Positions 43,539 through 52,145 of a DNA stretch of 64,000 bases are shown piece after piece. Origin of the DNA: Actinoplanes xinjiangensis (GTDB taxonomy: Bacteria > Actinomycetota > Actinomycetes > Mycobacteriales > Micromonosporaceae); assembly GCF_003148685.1 (NCBI RefSeq), contig NZ_QGGR01000014.1, positions 222,493 through 286,492 of the forward strand, given 5' to 3'. The notes beneath the pieces were generated by a model. The model searched no databases, was not told where the DNA came from, and was given only the letters and a program-made list of their open reading frames with translations. The position numbers were made by a program, and so were the translations under genes. Position 1 is the first letter of the stretch. Every line of letters starts with the position of its first letter.

Positions 43539-44686
43539 ACCTCGACGGTCTGGACGGCTTCACGATCGAGGTCCCGAGCTGGGCGTACGGGAACTCGGGC
43601 ACCCGGTTCAAGGTCTTCACCCGTCCCGGTGGGCCACGCAACCCGTACGAGAAGCTGTCCGACGCCGCGCAGGTGAATCGTCTCACCGGCCTGGCCAACC
43701 GGGTGTCGCTGCACATTCCGTGGGACCTGGTCGACGACTGGGGCGACCTGAAGGCGCACGCCGACAAGCTGGGTGTGCAGATCGGCGCGATCAACTCGAA
43801 CGTGTTCCAGGACGACGACTACCGGCTGGGCTCGCTGTGCAACCCGGATCCGGCGATCCGCCGCAAGGCGATCGACCATCACCGGCAGTGCCTGGACGTG
43901 ATGCGGCAGACCGGTTCGACGGATCTGAAGATCTGGCTGCCGGACGGCTTGAACTACGCCGGTCAGGACTCGCTGCGGGGCCGGCAGGACCGGTTGGCCG
44001 AGTCGCTGCGGGAGATCTACGACGCCTCCGACGACAACCACCGGATTCTGCTGGAGTACAAGTTCTTCGAGCCGTACTTCTACTCCACCGACATCCCGGA
44101 CTGGGGCACGTCGCTGCTGCACTGTCTGGCGCTGGGCGAGCGGGCGACGGTCGTTCTGGACACCGGTCACCACGCGCCGGGAACGAACATCGAGTTCATC
44201 GTGATGCAGCTGATCCGGCAGAAGAAGCTCGGCGCGTTCGACTTCAACTCGCGCTACTACGCCGACGACGACCTGATCGTGGGTTCGGCCGACCCGTTCC
44301 AGCTGTTCCGGATCATGTCGGAGATCGTGGCGGCGGACGCGCACCGGCCGGAGTCGGGTGTCAACTTCATGCTCGACCAGTGCCACAACATCGAGGAGAA
44401 GATCCCCGGCCAGATCCTGTCGGTCCTCAATGTCGAGCAGGCGCTGGCCAAGGCGCTCCAGGTCGACCAGGCGGCGCTCGCGACCGCGCAGCGCGAGGGT
44501 GACGTGCTCGGTGCGCACCAGGTGCTGATGGACGCCTACGAGACCGACGTGCGGGGGGCTCTCGCCGACCGGCGGGAGGCCCGGGGGCTGCCGCGCGACC
44601 CGGTCAAGGCCTTCCAGGCATCGGGGTACGCCCGGACGGTCGCCGCCGAGCGGGTGGGCGGCACCCAGGCGAGCTGGGGAGCGTAA
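43535..44686 (+). CDS. rhaI: L-rhamnose isomerase (RhaI type)
   Basis: A metal-dependent isomerase of 383 residues converting L-rhamnose to L-rhamnulose. The TIM-barrel metal site is suggested by ILLEYKFFEP (Glu), VVLDTGHHAPGTNIEF, FDFNSRYYADDDL and LDQCHNIEEK. The compact sequence resembles the Pseudomonas/actinobacterial RhaI group rather than E. coli RhaA. It is the last gene of the operon. Rhamnulokinase and aldolase are not in the window, so the pathway is completed elsewhere or by a RhaD/dehydrogenase fusion. Confidence 0.87.
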   Translation: MNLDGLDGFTIEVPSWAYGNSGTRFKVFTRPGGPRNPYEKLSDAAQVNRLTGLANRVSLHIPWDLVDDWGDLKAHADKLGVQIGAINSNVFQDDDYRLGSLCNPDPAIRRKAIDHHRQCLDVMRQTGSTDLKIWLPDGLNYAGQDSLRGRQDRLAESLREIYDASDDNHRILLEYKFFEPYFYSTDIPDWGTSLLHCLALGERATVVLDTGHHAPGTNIEFIVMQLIRQKKLGAFDFNSRYYADDDLIVGSADPFQLFRIMSEIVAADAHRPESGVNFMLDQCHNIEEKIPGQILSVLNVEQALAKALQVDQAALATAQREGDVLGAHQVLMDAYETDVRGALADRREARGLPRDPVKAFQASGYARTVAAERVGGTQASWGA

Positions 44687-44735
44687 TCGCCGCAAAATAC
44701 TCCTGATGGCCGCCGGCCGGGCGCACCATGGGCGG

Positions 44736-45137
44736 ATGGAGACCGCCACACAGCCGGAGGACCTGGCCCGGGTGGCCGGGGTACGGGCCCGTCTCGCCGA
44801 TCTCGTCGAGCCGGCACCGTCGCCCGCCGAGGTGGCCCTGGTGCTCCGGCTGCTCCGCTCGTTCGCCGCGAAGGCCCCTCTCGCGGCGGACGAGCTGGTC
44901 CGCCTGATGCATGCGGGCGACCCGGGCCCGGTCCGGGACCACGCGCACAGCCTGAAGGGGTCGGCCGCGAACATCGGCGCCGTCGAGCTGGCGGAGCTCT
45001 GCTCGCAGGTGGAGGACGCGGCCCGGGGCGGGGTCGTCACCGGCCCCGGCCGCATCGCGGACCGCCTGCTCGCCGTGACCGGCGGCACCGTGCGGGCGGT
45101 TCGGGCTCTCACCCTCGAGTACGAGCGGCTGGTCTGA
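44736..45137 (+). CDS. Histidine phosphotransfer (HPt) protein
   Basis: A small helical phosphorelay protein of 133 residues. The HPt core is at about 45-120 and the phospho-accepting His71 is in DHAHSLKGSAANIGA. I chose the ATG at 44736; one at 44706 would add MAAGRAHHGR. No kinase domain is attached. It ends 11 nt from the convergent receiver/HD gene and would pass phosphate between one of the local kinases and a receiver. Confidence 0.82.
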   Translation: METATQPEDLARVAGVRARLADLVEPAPSPAEVALVLRLLRSFAAKAPLAADELVRLMHAGDPGPVRDHAHSLKGSAANIGAVELAELCSQVEDAARGGVVTGPGRIADRLLAVTGGTVRAVRALTLEYERLV

Positions 45138-45148
45138 TGACGGACGGG

Positions 45149-46309
45149 TCAGGCGGCGGTGAGTACCGGCTCGACCAGACCCACCACGCGGGAGAAGTTG
45201 ACCAGACGGTCCAGCATCGCCTCGGTCACCACCGTGCCGCTGCCGATCAGCACGAGTCCGTTGGTCGCCAGCACGTCCTGGGCCAGGCGCATCCCGACCT
45301 GGAGATCGGCCACCGCGTAGGCGTGCGTGCCGCCGGCCACCGGGCTCTCCACGCCCTTGACCTGCCGCAGGGCGGCCAGCACGTGCGGGGCGCAGGTGCC
45401 CTGCCGGGTCAGCGTGTTGATGGCCATCGCGGGCGTGGTGGAACGGGCCGCCGCGGTGTCGTACTCGATGGCCGTCCGTACGACGCTGATCGCGCCCTCG
45501 ACCAGCGGCGACCAGCCGCCGGCCGGGGGTTTCTCGCCGGCCAGCCCGCGGACCGTGGACACCACGTCCTCGATCATCGGGATGTCCTTGATCAGCGGGA
45601 GCACCATGGCCGGCATCCCGTTGACGGCCTTCTGCTCGTCCGGGGTGAGGTTGGCGCCCTCGGTGAGCTTGCTCATCACGTCGGCCGGCACGCTGACCGC
45701 GCCGATCTGGGAGGCCATCGCGGCGACCTCGATCTCCCAGAGCCCGTCCAGTTCGAGGGCGCTGGTGAGTTCGCCGACCAGCTTACGGATCCGGCCGGCC
45801 CGGGCGAACCCGAGCGGGCTGGACAGTTCGAGGATGCCGAAGAGTGCCTGCACGCTGGTCTTCAGCGTGGTGTCGACCATCTTGCGTTCGGCCATCGCGT
45901 GATCGTGCCGGGTCACCGCACCCTTGATCGCGTCCATGAGTTCGGTGCGGCTGGCCGGCTTCGCCAGGTAGCGGTAGACACCACCGGAGTTGATCGCGGC
46001 GATGACGGTCTTCATGTCGCCGTGGCCGCTGTGCAGGATCCGGATGACGTCCGGGAAGTCCGCCTGGATCCGGCCGAGCAGCGTGATGCCGTCCATGCCG
46101 GGCATCCGCACGTCACTGACCACCGCGGCGACGTTGTCGTTCGCGGCGAGCAGTTTCAGCGCCTGCTCGGCGTCCTCCGCTCTCAGCAGCCGATGGTCGC
46201 GGCCCAGCTGGATGGAGAGGGTCTCGAGCATCACGTCGTCGTCGTCGACGAGCAGCAGTGTGGGCTTCTTGTTATCGGCATCGCCCGACCGGTACAGCTC
46301 GGTCCTCAT
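45149..46309 (-). CDS. Response regulator with degenerate HD-type output domain
   Basis: A 386-residue protein. The receiver (about 16-135) has LLVDDDD, Asp66 or so in VVSDVRMPGMDG and Lys in YRYLAKPAS. The C-terminal region resembles an HD-GYP/HDOD output (RAGRIRKLVGELTSALEL, WEIEVAAMASQIGAVSVP, NLTPDEQKAVNG), but the His-Asp metal pair and the GYP motif are missing. It is therefore unlikely to cleave cyclic di-GMP and may act by binding. It is divergent from the GAF kinase at 46501. Confidence 0.78.
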   Translation of the reverse strand: MRTELYRSGDADNKKPTLLLVDDDDVMLETLSIQLGRDHRLLRAEDAEQALKLLAANDNVAAVVSDVRMPGMDGITLLGRIQADFPDVIRILHSGHGDMKTVIAAINSGGVYRYLAKPASRTELMDAIKGAVTRHDHAMAERKMVDTTLKTSVQALFGILELSSPLGFARAGRIRKLVGELTSALELDGLWEIEVAAMASQIGAVSVPADVMSKLTEGANLTPDEQKAVNGMPAMVLPLIKDIPMIEDVVSTVRGLAGEKPPAGGWSPLVEGAISVVRTAIEYDTAAARSTTPAMAINTLTRQGTCAPHVLAALRQVKGVESPVAGGTHAYAVADLQVGMRLAQDVLATNGLVLIGSGTVVTEAMLDRLVNFSRVVGLVEPVLTAA

Positions 46310-46500
46310 CGTGGCCCTCCTTCGACTGACCGGCCTTGGTGCTACGTGGCCTATCGCCTTTTCCGGGCGATGGCTGAGGTTTGGCCGGGTCCGGATTTCG
46401 GCCCGGTGAACTCCTCAACCGGCTCCCGCGAGCCGCCGAAAGGCGATCCACGAGCCGTGGCGGGAAGCCGTCGGCTGCCGGCGGAGAAACGGATACTGAT

Positions 46501-47685
46501 GTGAGCGCATTAGGGGAAGACGCCCGTCTCGCGGCTGTGCACAGCTATCACCTGCTGGGTGCCCCGCGCCCGGTCGTGCTCGACGAGCTGACCCGGCTGG
46601 CCGGCGCCGTCCTCGGCACGCCGATGTCCACGGTGACCCTGCTGGACGCCGACCGGGAGTGGTTCGCCGGCAAGACCGGTGTACCCGGCGACGGCGGGCC
46701 CCTGAACACCTCGTTCTCCGCACCGGTCGTCGACACCCGCGAGCCGCTGGTCGTCGAGGACACCCTCGCCGAGCCGCGGTACCGCACGTGGGAGTGTGTG
46801 CGGGAGGCTCCCAACGTCCGGTTCTGGGCCGGGGTGCCGCTGGTCGACGAGGACGGGCACACGCTGGGCAGCCTGAGCGTGCTCGACGACAAGCCGGGTA
46901 CGGTCGGCGACCGGCAGCTGGATCTGCTGCGCACTCTGGCCGGGCAGGCCGTCGGCCACCTGGCGGCGCTGCGCAACCGGCAGTTGCTGGCCGAGATCGG
47001 CGACGAGCTGTCCCGGGCGATCAGCCGCGAGGAGGACTTCGTCGCGACCGTGTCGCACGAGCTGCGTACTCCGGTCACCACCATCCAGGGCTACCTGGAG
47101 CTGCTGGTCGACAACGAGGAGCTGGCGCCCTACCGGCGGCTGATCGACCCGATTCAGCGCAACGGTGAACGCCTGGTCCGGATGGTCGATCATCTGCTGG
47201 CCGGCACCCGCCCGGCGGCCGCGCCCCTACCGCTGCTGCGTGCCGGCACCGACCTGATCGCGGTGGCCGAGGCGGCGTCGGCGGCCTGCCGGGGCCAGGC
47301 GGCGCAGCGGGACGTGCCGATCGTGATCGAGTCGGGGCCCGGCCCCTGCACGGTTCCCGGCGACTTCACCCGGCTCAGTCAGGCGGCCGAGCATCTCGTA
47401 CGCAATGCGGTGATCTTCAGTGTCACCGGGCAGACCGTGACCATCCGGGTGACCGCGGGCCGGCTCGAGGTCGTCGACGAGGGAGCCGGCATCCCGGCCG
47501 ATGAGCTGCCCCATGTGGTGGAGCGGTTCTATCGCGGCCAGTTCGCCCGCGAGCAGGCTGTTCCGGGTGTCGGGCTGGGTCTGAGCATCGCCGACCGGAT
47601 CATGCGGGCGCACGAGGGCACCCTCACTGTCGAGTCGGCCGGGTCCGGCCGGGGCACGTGTGCCCGGATGACCGTCCCGAGGTGA
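46501..47685 (+). CDS. GAF-domain sensor histidine kinase
   Basis: A soluble kinase of 394 residues. GAF domain (about 10-150, VHSYHLLGAPRPVVLDELTRLA, TLLDADREWFAGKTG), HisKA with the phospho-His in ATVSHELRTPVTTIQGY (about 182), HATPase with an N box (LVRNAVIFS) and G boxes (DEGAGIPADEL, GVGLGLSIA). The GTG at 46501 starts just before the GAF homology; an open frame to 46381 adds low-complexity sequence. It is divergent from the receiver/HD gene and followed by a chemoreceptor. Confidence 0.84.
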   Translation: MSALGEDARLAAVHSYHLLGAPRPVVLDELTRLAGAVLGTPMSTVTLLDADREWFAGKTGVPGDGGPLNTSFSAPVVDTREPLVVEDTLAEPRYRTWECVREAPNVRFWAGVPLVDEDGHTLGSLSVLDDKPGTVGDRQLDLLRTLAGQAVGHLAALRNRQLLAEIGDELSRAISREEDFVATVSHELRTPVTTIQGYLELLVDNEELAPYRRLIDPIQRNGERLVRMVDHLLAGTRPAAAPLPLLRAGTDLIAVAEAASAACRGQAAQRDVPIVIESGPGPCTVPGDFTRLSQAAEHLVRNAVIFSVTGQTVTIRVTAGRLEVVDEGAGIPADELPHVVERFYRGQFAREQAVPGVGLGLSIADRIMRAHEGTLTVESAGSGRGTCARMTVPR

Positions 47686-47757
47686 TCATTGCCGCTCAGC
47701 GCCGGATCCGGCCTGCCGATGGGAGGGTCGGGGACCGGCGACAGGCGGGGGGACTCG

Positions 47758-49362
47758 ATGGCGATTCTGCGGCGGATGCGGCTGGCCGGGCGGATCGGCG
47801 GTGCCTTCCTGGTGGTGCTGATACTTCTCGGCGTGGCCGTCGGCATCGGTGCGTGGGGGCTGACCCGGCAGTCGGCCTCGGCTGACGAGCTGCGGCGGCT
47901 GCTGCACCTGATGCATCAGGTGGACGAGCAGAAGTACTACAACGGCGACATCTCCGGATGGCAGATCGCCTACGCGTGGGACACCCGCCGGATGGACCCG
48001 GTGAAGGCCGTCAGCCCGGACAGCGCCAACCGGAAGGGCTTCCTGGCCGACCTCGCCGTGCTTCTGAAGCTGCTCGCGGAGACCGACACGACGGCCATGA
48101 CAGACGCCGAGCGCGCCGAGTTCGAGAAGCTGGCCGGACTGTGGGACAGGTTCAAGACGACCGACGACCAGGTGGTGGCCCTGTACGCCGCCGGGCGGAT
48201 CGACGAGGGTGACAAGCTGCTGCTCGAGGAGAGCTACGCGGTCTACTTCGAGATCATCGAGGTGACCGGCAAGCTGGTCACCTCGGTCGTCGCCCGGGCG
48301 GACGCCGCGGCACAGGACGCTCAGGACGAGGCGGCGTCCTTGCGTACCGCGATGATCGTCGTGTTCGTGGCGTCGGTGGCCGCCGCCGTCCTCTGCACGG
48401 TGGCGGTGACCCGCAGCGTCACCGGCCCGGTGGGCCGATTAGTCGAGGTGTTGCGCGGTATGGCGCGCGGTGACCTGACCCTGCGCCCGGACACCACCGG
48501 CAGCGACGAGGTCGCGGTGATGTCGCGCGCCGTGGACGAGGCCATCGCCGGGGTGAAGACCACGGTCACCGAGATCGTCGACAACGGTGGCCGGCTCACC
48601 GACGCCTCCGACACCATGCGCCGGGTCAGTCACCAGATCGACAGCGCCGTCGCCGAGGCCGACCAGCAGGCCGGGATGGCCGCGGCCGCCGCGAACGGGG
48701 TCGCCGGCAACGTGCACACGGTCGCGGCCGGCACCGAGGAGATGGGTTCGGCGATCACCGAGATCTCCCGTAACGCCGCCGACGCCGCCCAGGTCGCGAC
48801 CGACGCGGTCGCCGCCGCCCGGGCCACCAGCGAGACGATCAACCGGCTCGGCGAGTCGTCGGCGCAGATCGGCGACGTCATCGAGACGATCACCGCGATC
48901 GCGTCGCAGACCAACCTGCTGGCGCTGAACGCCACCATCGAGGCGGCCCGCGCCGGCGAGTCCGGGAAGGGTTTCGCCGTGGTCGCGAGCGAGGTCAAGG
49001 ACCTGGCCCAGGAGACGGCCCGGGCGACCGAGAAGATCTCCCAGCAGATCGCCGCGATCCAGAGTGACACCGGTCAGGCGGTCACCGCGATCGACGAGAT
49101 CAGCCGGATCATCGAGCAGATCAGCGACTTCCAGACCACCATCGCCTCGGCCGTCGAACAGCAGAGTGCCACGACCGCCGAGATGAGCCGCGGGGTCAGC
49201 GAGGCCGCGAACGGGGTCACCGACATCGCCGCCAACATCGCCAGCGTCGCGCACGGCACCGCGTCCAGCCGGGAGGCGGTCGGTGAGGTGGCCCGGACGG
49301 CCGCGGACGTGCAGACGCTCGCCGACCGGTTACGGGCGTCCGCCGGTCGGTTCTCGATCTGA
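47758..49362 (+). CDS. Methyl-accepting chemotaxis protein
   Basis: A transmembrane chemoreceptor of 534 residues. TM1 at about 13-34, a four-helix-bundle outer domain at 35-195, TM2 at about 196-218 (IVVFVASVAAAVLCTVAVT), HAMP at 220-272, and a signalling coil with the conserved hairpin tip at about 376-420 (IETITAIASQTNLLALNATI, then EAARAGESGKGFAVVASEV). No C-terminal CheR-binding pentapeptide is present. The ATG at 47758 sits directly before TM1. Its 3' end overlaps the convergent STAS gene by 33 nt. It implies motility, for example of zoospores. Confidence 0.9.
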   Translation: MAILRRMRLAGRIGGAFLVVLILLGVAVGIGAWGLTRQSASADELRRLLHLMHQVDEQKYYNGDISGWQIAYAWDTRRMDPVKAVSPDSANRKGFLADLAVLLKLLAETDTTAMTDAERAEFEKLAGLWDRFKTTDDQVVALYAAGRIDEGDKLLLEESYAVYFEIIEVTGKLVTSVVARADAAAQDAQDEAASLRTAMIVVFVASVAAAVLCTVAVTRSVTGPVGRLVEVLRGMARGDLTLRPDTTGSDEVAVMSRAVDEAIAGVKTTVTEIVDNGGRLTDASDTMRRVSHQIDSAVAEADQQAGMAAAAANGVAGNVHTVAAGTEEMGSAITEISRNAADAAQVATDAVAAARATSETINRLGESSAQIGDVIETITAIASQTNLLALNATIEAARAGESGKGFAVVASEVKDLAQETARATEKISQQIAAIQSDTGQAVTAIDEISRIIEQISDFQTTIASAVEQQSATTAEMSRGVSEAANGVTDIAANIASVAHGTASSREAVGEVARTAADVQTLADRLRASAGRFSI

Positions 49363-49665
49363 CCGGCCGCCGACCAGCATCTCGTAGACCCCGGTGACGG
49401 TGAGCGACCGGAGCACTATGCCTTGCGGCCGGTGCACCCGGAAATCGATGCCAGCCCGCGTGGCGGTCTCGTGGGCGGCGACCAGCACGTCGATGCCGGA
49501 CGAGTCGCAGAAGGTCAGCCCCGCCACGTCGACGACCAGCTCTCGTGGCCGGTCGGCGATGGCGAGTGCGGCCTGCTGCTCGAACAGGTCGCCGGTGTCC
49601 AGGTCGAGTTCTCCGCGCAGCATCAGCCGGGTCACGTCGCCGTCGTCGAGGCGGACGATCTTCAT
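49330..49665 (-). CDS. STAS-domain anti-sigma factor antagonist
   Basis: A SpoIIAA/RsbV-like protein of 111 residues. STAS fold with RGELDLDTGDLFEQQ and the phosphorylatable serine in TFCDSSGIDVL (Ser55/56). It overlaps the RsbW-like gene upstream by four bases (ATGA), so both are made together. The frameshifted PP2C at 2294 is of the type that would dephosphorylate such a protein. Its last 33 nt overlap the chemoreceptor gene on the opposite strand. Confidence 0.85.
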   Translation of the reverse strand: MKIVRLDDGDVTRLMLRGELDLDTGDLFEQQAALAIADRPRELVVDVAGLTFCDSSGIDVLVAAHETATRAGIDFRVHRPQGIVLRSLTVTGVYEMLVGGRSDREPTGGRP

Positions 49666-50057
49666 GCCGCACCACCCTGGGGACAGCGCACCAGTTCCAC
49701 CAGGACTCGCTTGCCGCCGCGGTAGTTCTCCACCGACCAGCCCTCGGACAGGGCCTCGATGAGGGCGATGCCCCGGCCGCCGCCGTTGTCGGGAGCACGG
49801 CGGCGCGGCACCACGGACGAGCCGTCGGCGACCGACACGATCACCCGCTCGTCGTGGGACTCCAGGTGCAGTGCCAGACAGCCGCCGCCGTGCCGGACCG
49901 CGTTGGTGACCAGCTCGCTGACCACCACGGCGGCCGCGTCCAGCCAGTCGGCATCCCGGAACCCCCAGCCGGCCAGCACCGCGGTGACCGCGCGGCGGGC
50001 GGCAGCGGGCGCGGCCCGGTCGAGTGGGACGTCCAGGTGGGCGGTGAGCTCACTCAT
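49662..50057 (-). CDS. RsbW-like anti-sigma factor/serine kinase ATPase
   Basis: A GHKL ATPase-only protein of 131 residues (HATPase_c_2). The N box is VVSELVTNAVRHGGG (about 46-60), followed by VSVADGSS and the G box GGGRGIALIEALSEGW. It would phosphorylate the coupled STAS protein and hold or release a sigma factor, or signal otherwise. No sigma-factor gene lies nearby. The ATG is 97 nt from the divergent hybrid kinase gene. Confidence 0.85.
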   Translation of the reverse strand: MSELTAHLDVPLDRAAPAAARRAVTAVLAGWGFRDADWLDAAAVVVSELVTNAVRHGGGCLALHLESHDERVIVSVADGSSVVPRRRAPDNGGGRGIALIEALSEGWSVENYRGGKRVLVELVRCPQGGAA

Positions 50058-50154
50058 GCAAAACCCCGAGAGTCGCCGATATGCGGCTGCACGGTACCCC
50101 CCTTTCGCCGGCGACGAAACCTCTGCCGGATTTATCGTGATTTAGGCTGGTGGT

Positions 50155-52122
50155 ATGGCATCGGTGCTGGTCGTCGAGGACAACCCGGAACATCAGGCGG
50201 TGATCGCCGAGGTGGTCCGCCGTCTCGGGCACACCGCCACCCTGGCCGGTGACGGCCGTGAAGGGCTGGCCGCCGCTATCGCCGCGCGGCCCGATCTGGT
50301 CGTCGCCGACGTGGACATGCCACATCTGGACGGCATCCGGATGTGCCGGGCGCTGCGGGAGCACCCGGTGACCGCCACCGTCCCGGTGGTGCTGATCACC
50401 GCCTACCTGCCGCCCGGCGACACCTCCCTCGCCTCGGCCGAGGCGGACGCCGTGGTGCCCAAACCGTTCAGCGTCAAGGAGCTGTCCGAGACCCTGCGGA
50501 CCTGCCTGGAGTCGCCGCCGCCCCGGCACGACCCGGCCTTCACCGAGGCCCTGCTGCGCAGCCTGGACGCCGGCGTGGTCGCGTGCGACCTGGACGGCCG
50601 GCTCGTGGTGATCAACCAGGCGGTGCGCGACTTCTTCGGCGACGAGAGCCTCGGCGTGCCGGCCCGGGACTGGGCCGAGCGGTTCGGGTTGCGCCGGCAC
50701 GACGGCACCCCCCTGCCGCCCGACGAGGTGGCCCTCTACCGGGCGCTGGGCGGCGAGGAGTTGCGGCACGACGGGGTGCTGGCCCACGACCGGCAGGGCC
50801 GGCGCCGCTGGTTCGCGATCAACGCCCGGCCGGTCCGCGACGCGAGCGGCAACATCCTCGGTGCGGTCGCGGCGGTCCACGACGTCACCGCCGAGCACCA
50901 CCAGCACCAGTACGAACGATGCAAGACCGAGGTGCTCAAGGCGCTGGTGCACGCCCCGGACGCGGACCGGGCCGGCACCGAGGTGCTGCGTGCCATCTCC
51001 GGCGAGCTGGGCTGGCCGTACCTGCGGCTGTGGCTCGTCGATCCGGTGACCGACCGGCTGCGCCCGGCCGCCACCCACCTCGCCGAGGGCGCCCCGCAGA
51101 TCGGGTTGCCGCAGGTGCTGGGACGCGGCGAGGGGCTCGCCGGGGCATGCTGGCAGAGCGGCGAGCCGATCTGGGTGCCCGATCTGGGCGCCCCGGACCT
51201 GCCGGTGGCGGCGGAGGCCGAGCACTACCGGGCCGCGGTGGCGGTGCCGGTCCGCAGCGCGGACAACGTGATCGGCGTGCTCAGTTCCTTCACCGTCGAG
51301 CACCAGGAGCCCGACCCGGCTCTCACCGTGCTGCTCAGTGGCATCGCCGGGCACATCGGCGGCTACCTGGAGCGGCGCCGGGCCGAGGAGCTGTCCAACC
51401 AGCTGGCGGCCAGCATCGGCGAGTACATCGCGCTGGTCGGTCACGAGCTGCGCACCCCGCTCACGTCGATCGGCACCTACACCGACCTGATCGCCGAGGA
51501 GGACGACACCACCACCGTCGGCGAGGTCCGCGAACTGCTCGGGGTGATCGAGCGCAACAACGCCCGGCTGCGCTCGCTCGTCGAACGGCTGCTCGACCTC
51601 TCCGCCCTGGAGGCCGGGCACGCCCAGCTCACCATCGGCGACGTCGACCTGACGGCGGTGATCACCGAGGCGCTGCCGGACGCACCGATCCGTACCGACC
51701 TGCCGGCCCGGCTGGTGATCCCCGGGGACCGGGCCCGGCTGCGGCAGGTCGCCGAGAACCTGATCGGCAACGCGGTCAAGTACAGCCCCGACGGCGCCAC
51801 CGTGCACGTGGGCCTGACCGCCGACGACGACGCCGCGGTGCTGACCGTCAGCGACGCGGGCATCGGCATCCCGTCCGGTGAGCGGGACCGGCTGTTCGCC
51901 CGCCTCTACCGGGCCACCAACGCCCGGCACAGCGGCATCCCCGGCGCCGGGCTGGGCCTGGCACTGAGCCGCACCATCGTCGAACTGCACCGCGGCACCA
52001 TCACGCTGAGCGGCAACGACGCCGGCGGCACGATCGCCACGGTCCGGCTGCCCCGCCGATCCGGGACCTCCGGCCCTGCCCACCCGGGACACCGGGACGG
52101 GACCCTGGGATCGAGGCATTAG
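50155..52122 (+). CDS. REC-PAS-GAF sensor histidine kinase
   Basis: A soluble kinase of 655 residues with an N-terminal receiver (about 1-118, Asp54 or so in VVADVDMPHLDG and Lys in VVPKPF), PAS (about 125-240), GAF (about 255-405), HisKA with the phospho-His in LVGHELRTPLTSIGTY and HATPase (NLIGNAVKYSP, DAGIGIP, GAGLGLALS). The PAS-GAF-kinase part resembles the kinase at 8238-9893. An N-terminal receiver suggests phosphorelay input from another kinase, perhaps through the HPt protein. It ends 8 nt before the first candidate start of the pyruvate formate-lyase gene. Confidence 0.86.
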   Translation: MASVLVVEDNPEHQAVIAEVVRRLGHTATLAGDGREGLAAAIAARPDLVVADVDMPHLDGIRMCRALREHPVTATVPVVLITAYLPPGDTSLASAEADAVVPKPFSVKELSETLRTCLESPPPRHDPAFTEALLRSLDAGVVACDLDGRLVVINQAVRDFFGDESLGVPARDWAERFGLRRHDGTPLPPDEVALYRALGGEELRHDGVLAHDRQGRRRWFAINARPVRDASGNILGAVAAVHDVTAEHHQHQYERCKTEVLKALVHAPDADRAGTEVLRAISGELGWPYLRLWLVDPVTDRLRPAATHLAEGAPQIGLPQVLGRGEGLAGACWQSGEPIWVPDLGAPDLPVAAEAEHYRAAVAVPVRSADNVIGVLSSFTVEHQEPDPALTVLLSGIAGHIGGYLERRRAEELSNQLAASIGEYIALVGHELRTPLTSIGTYTDLIAEEDDTTTVGEVRELLGVIERNNARLRSLVERLLDLSALEAGHAQLTIGDVDLTAVITEALPDAPIRTDLPARLVIPGDRARLRQVAENLIGNAVKYSPDGATVHVGLTADDDAAVLTVSDAGIGIPSGERDRLFARLYRATNARHSGIPGAGLGLALSRTIVELHRGTITLSGNDAGGTIATVRLPRRSGTSGPAHPGHRDGTLGSRH

Positions 52123-52145
52123 GAGGGGTCATGCAGGGAGGAAAC

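Noticed and set aside
46310..46500. Cyclic di-GMP riboswitch between the HD-type receiver and the GAF kinase
   Set aside because: The region has some GC-rich pairing potential, but the conserved GEMM words are absent.
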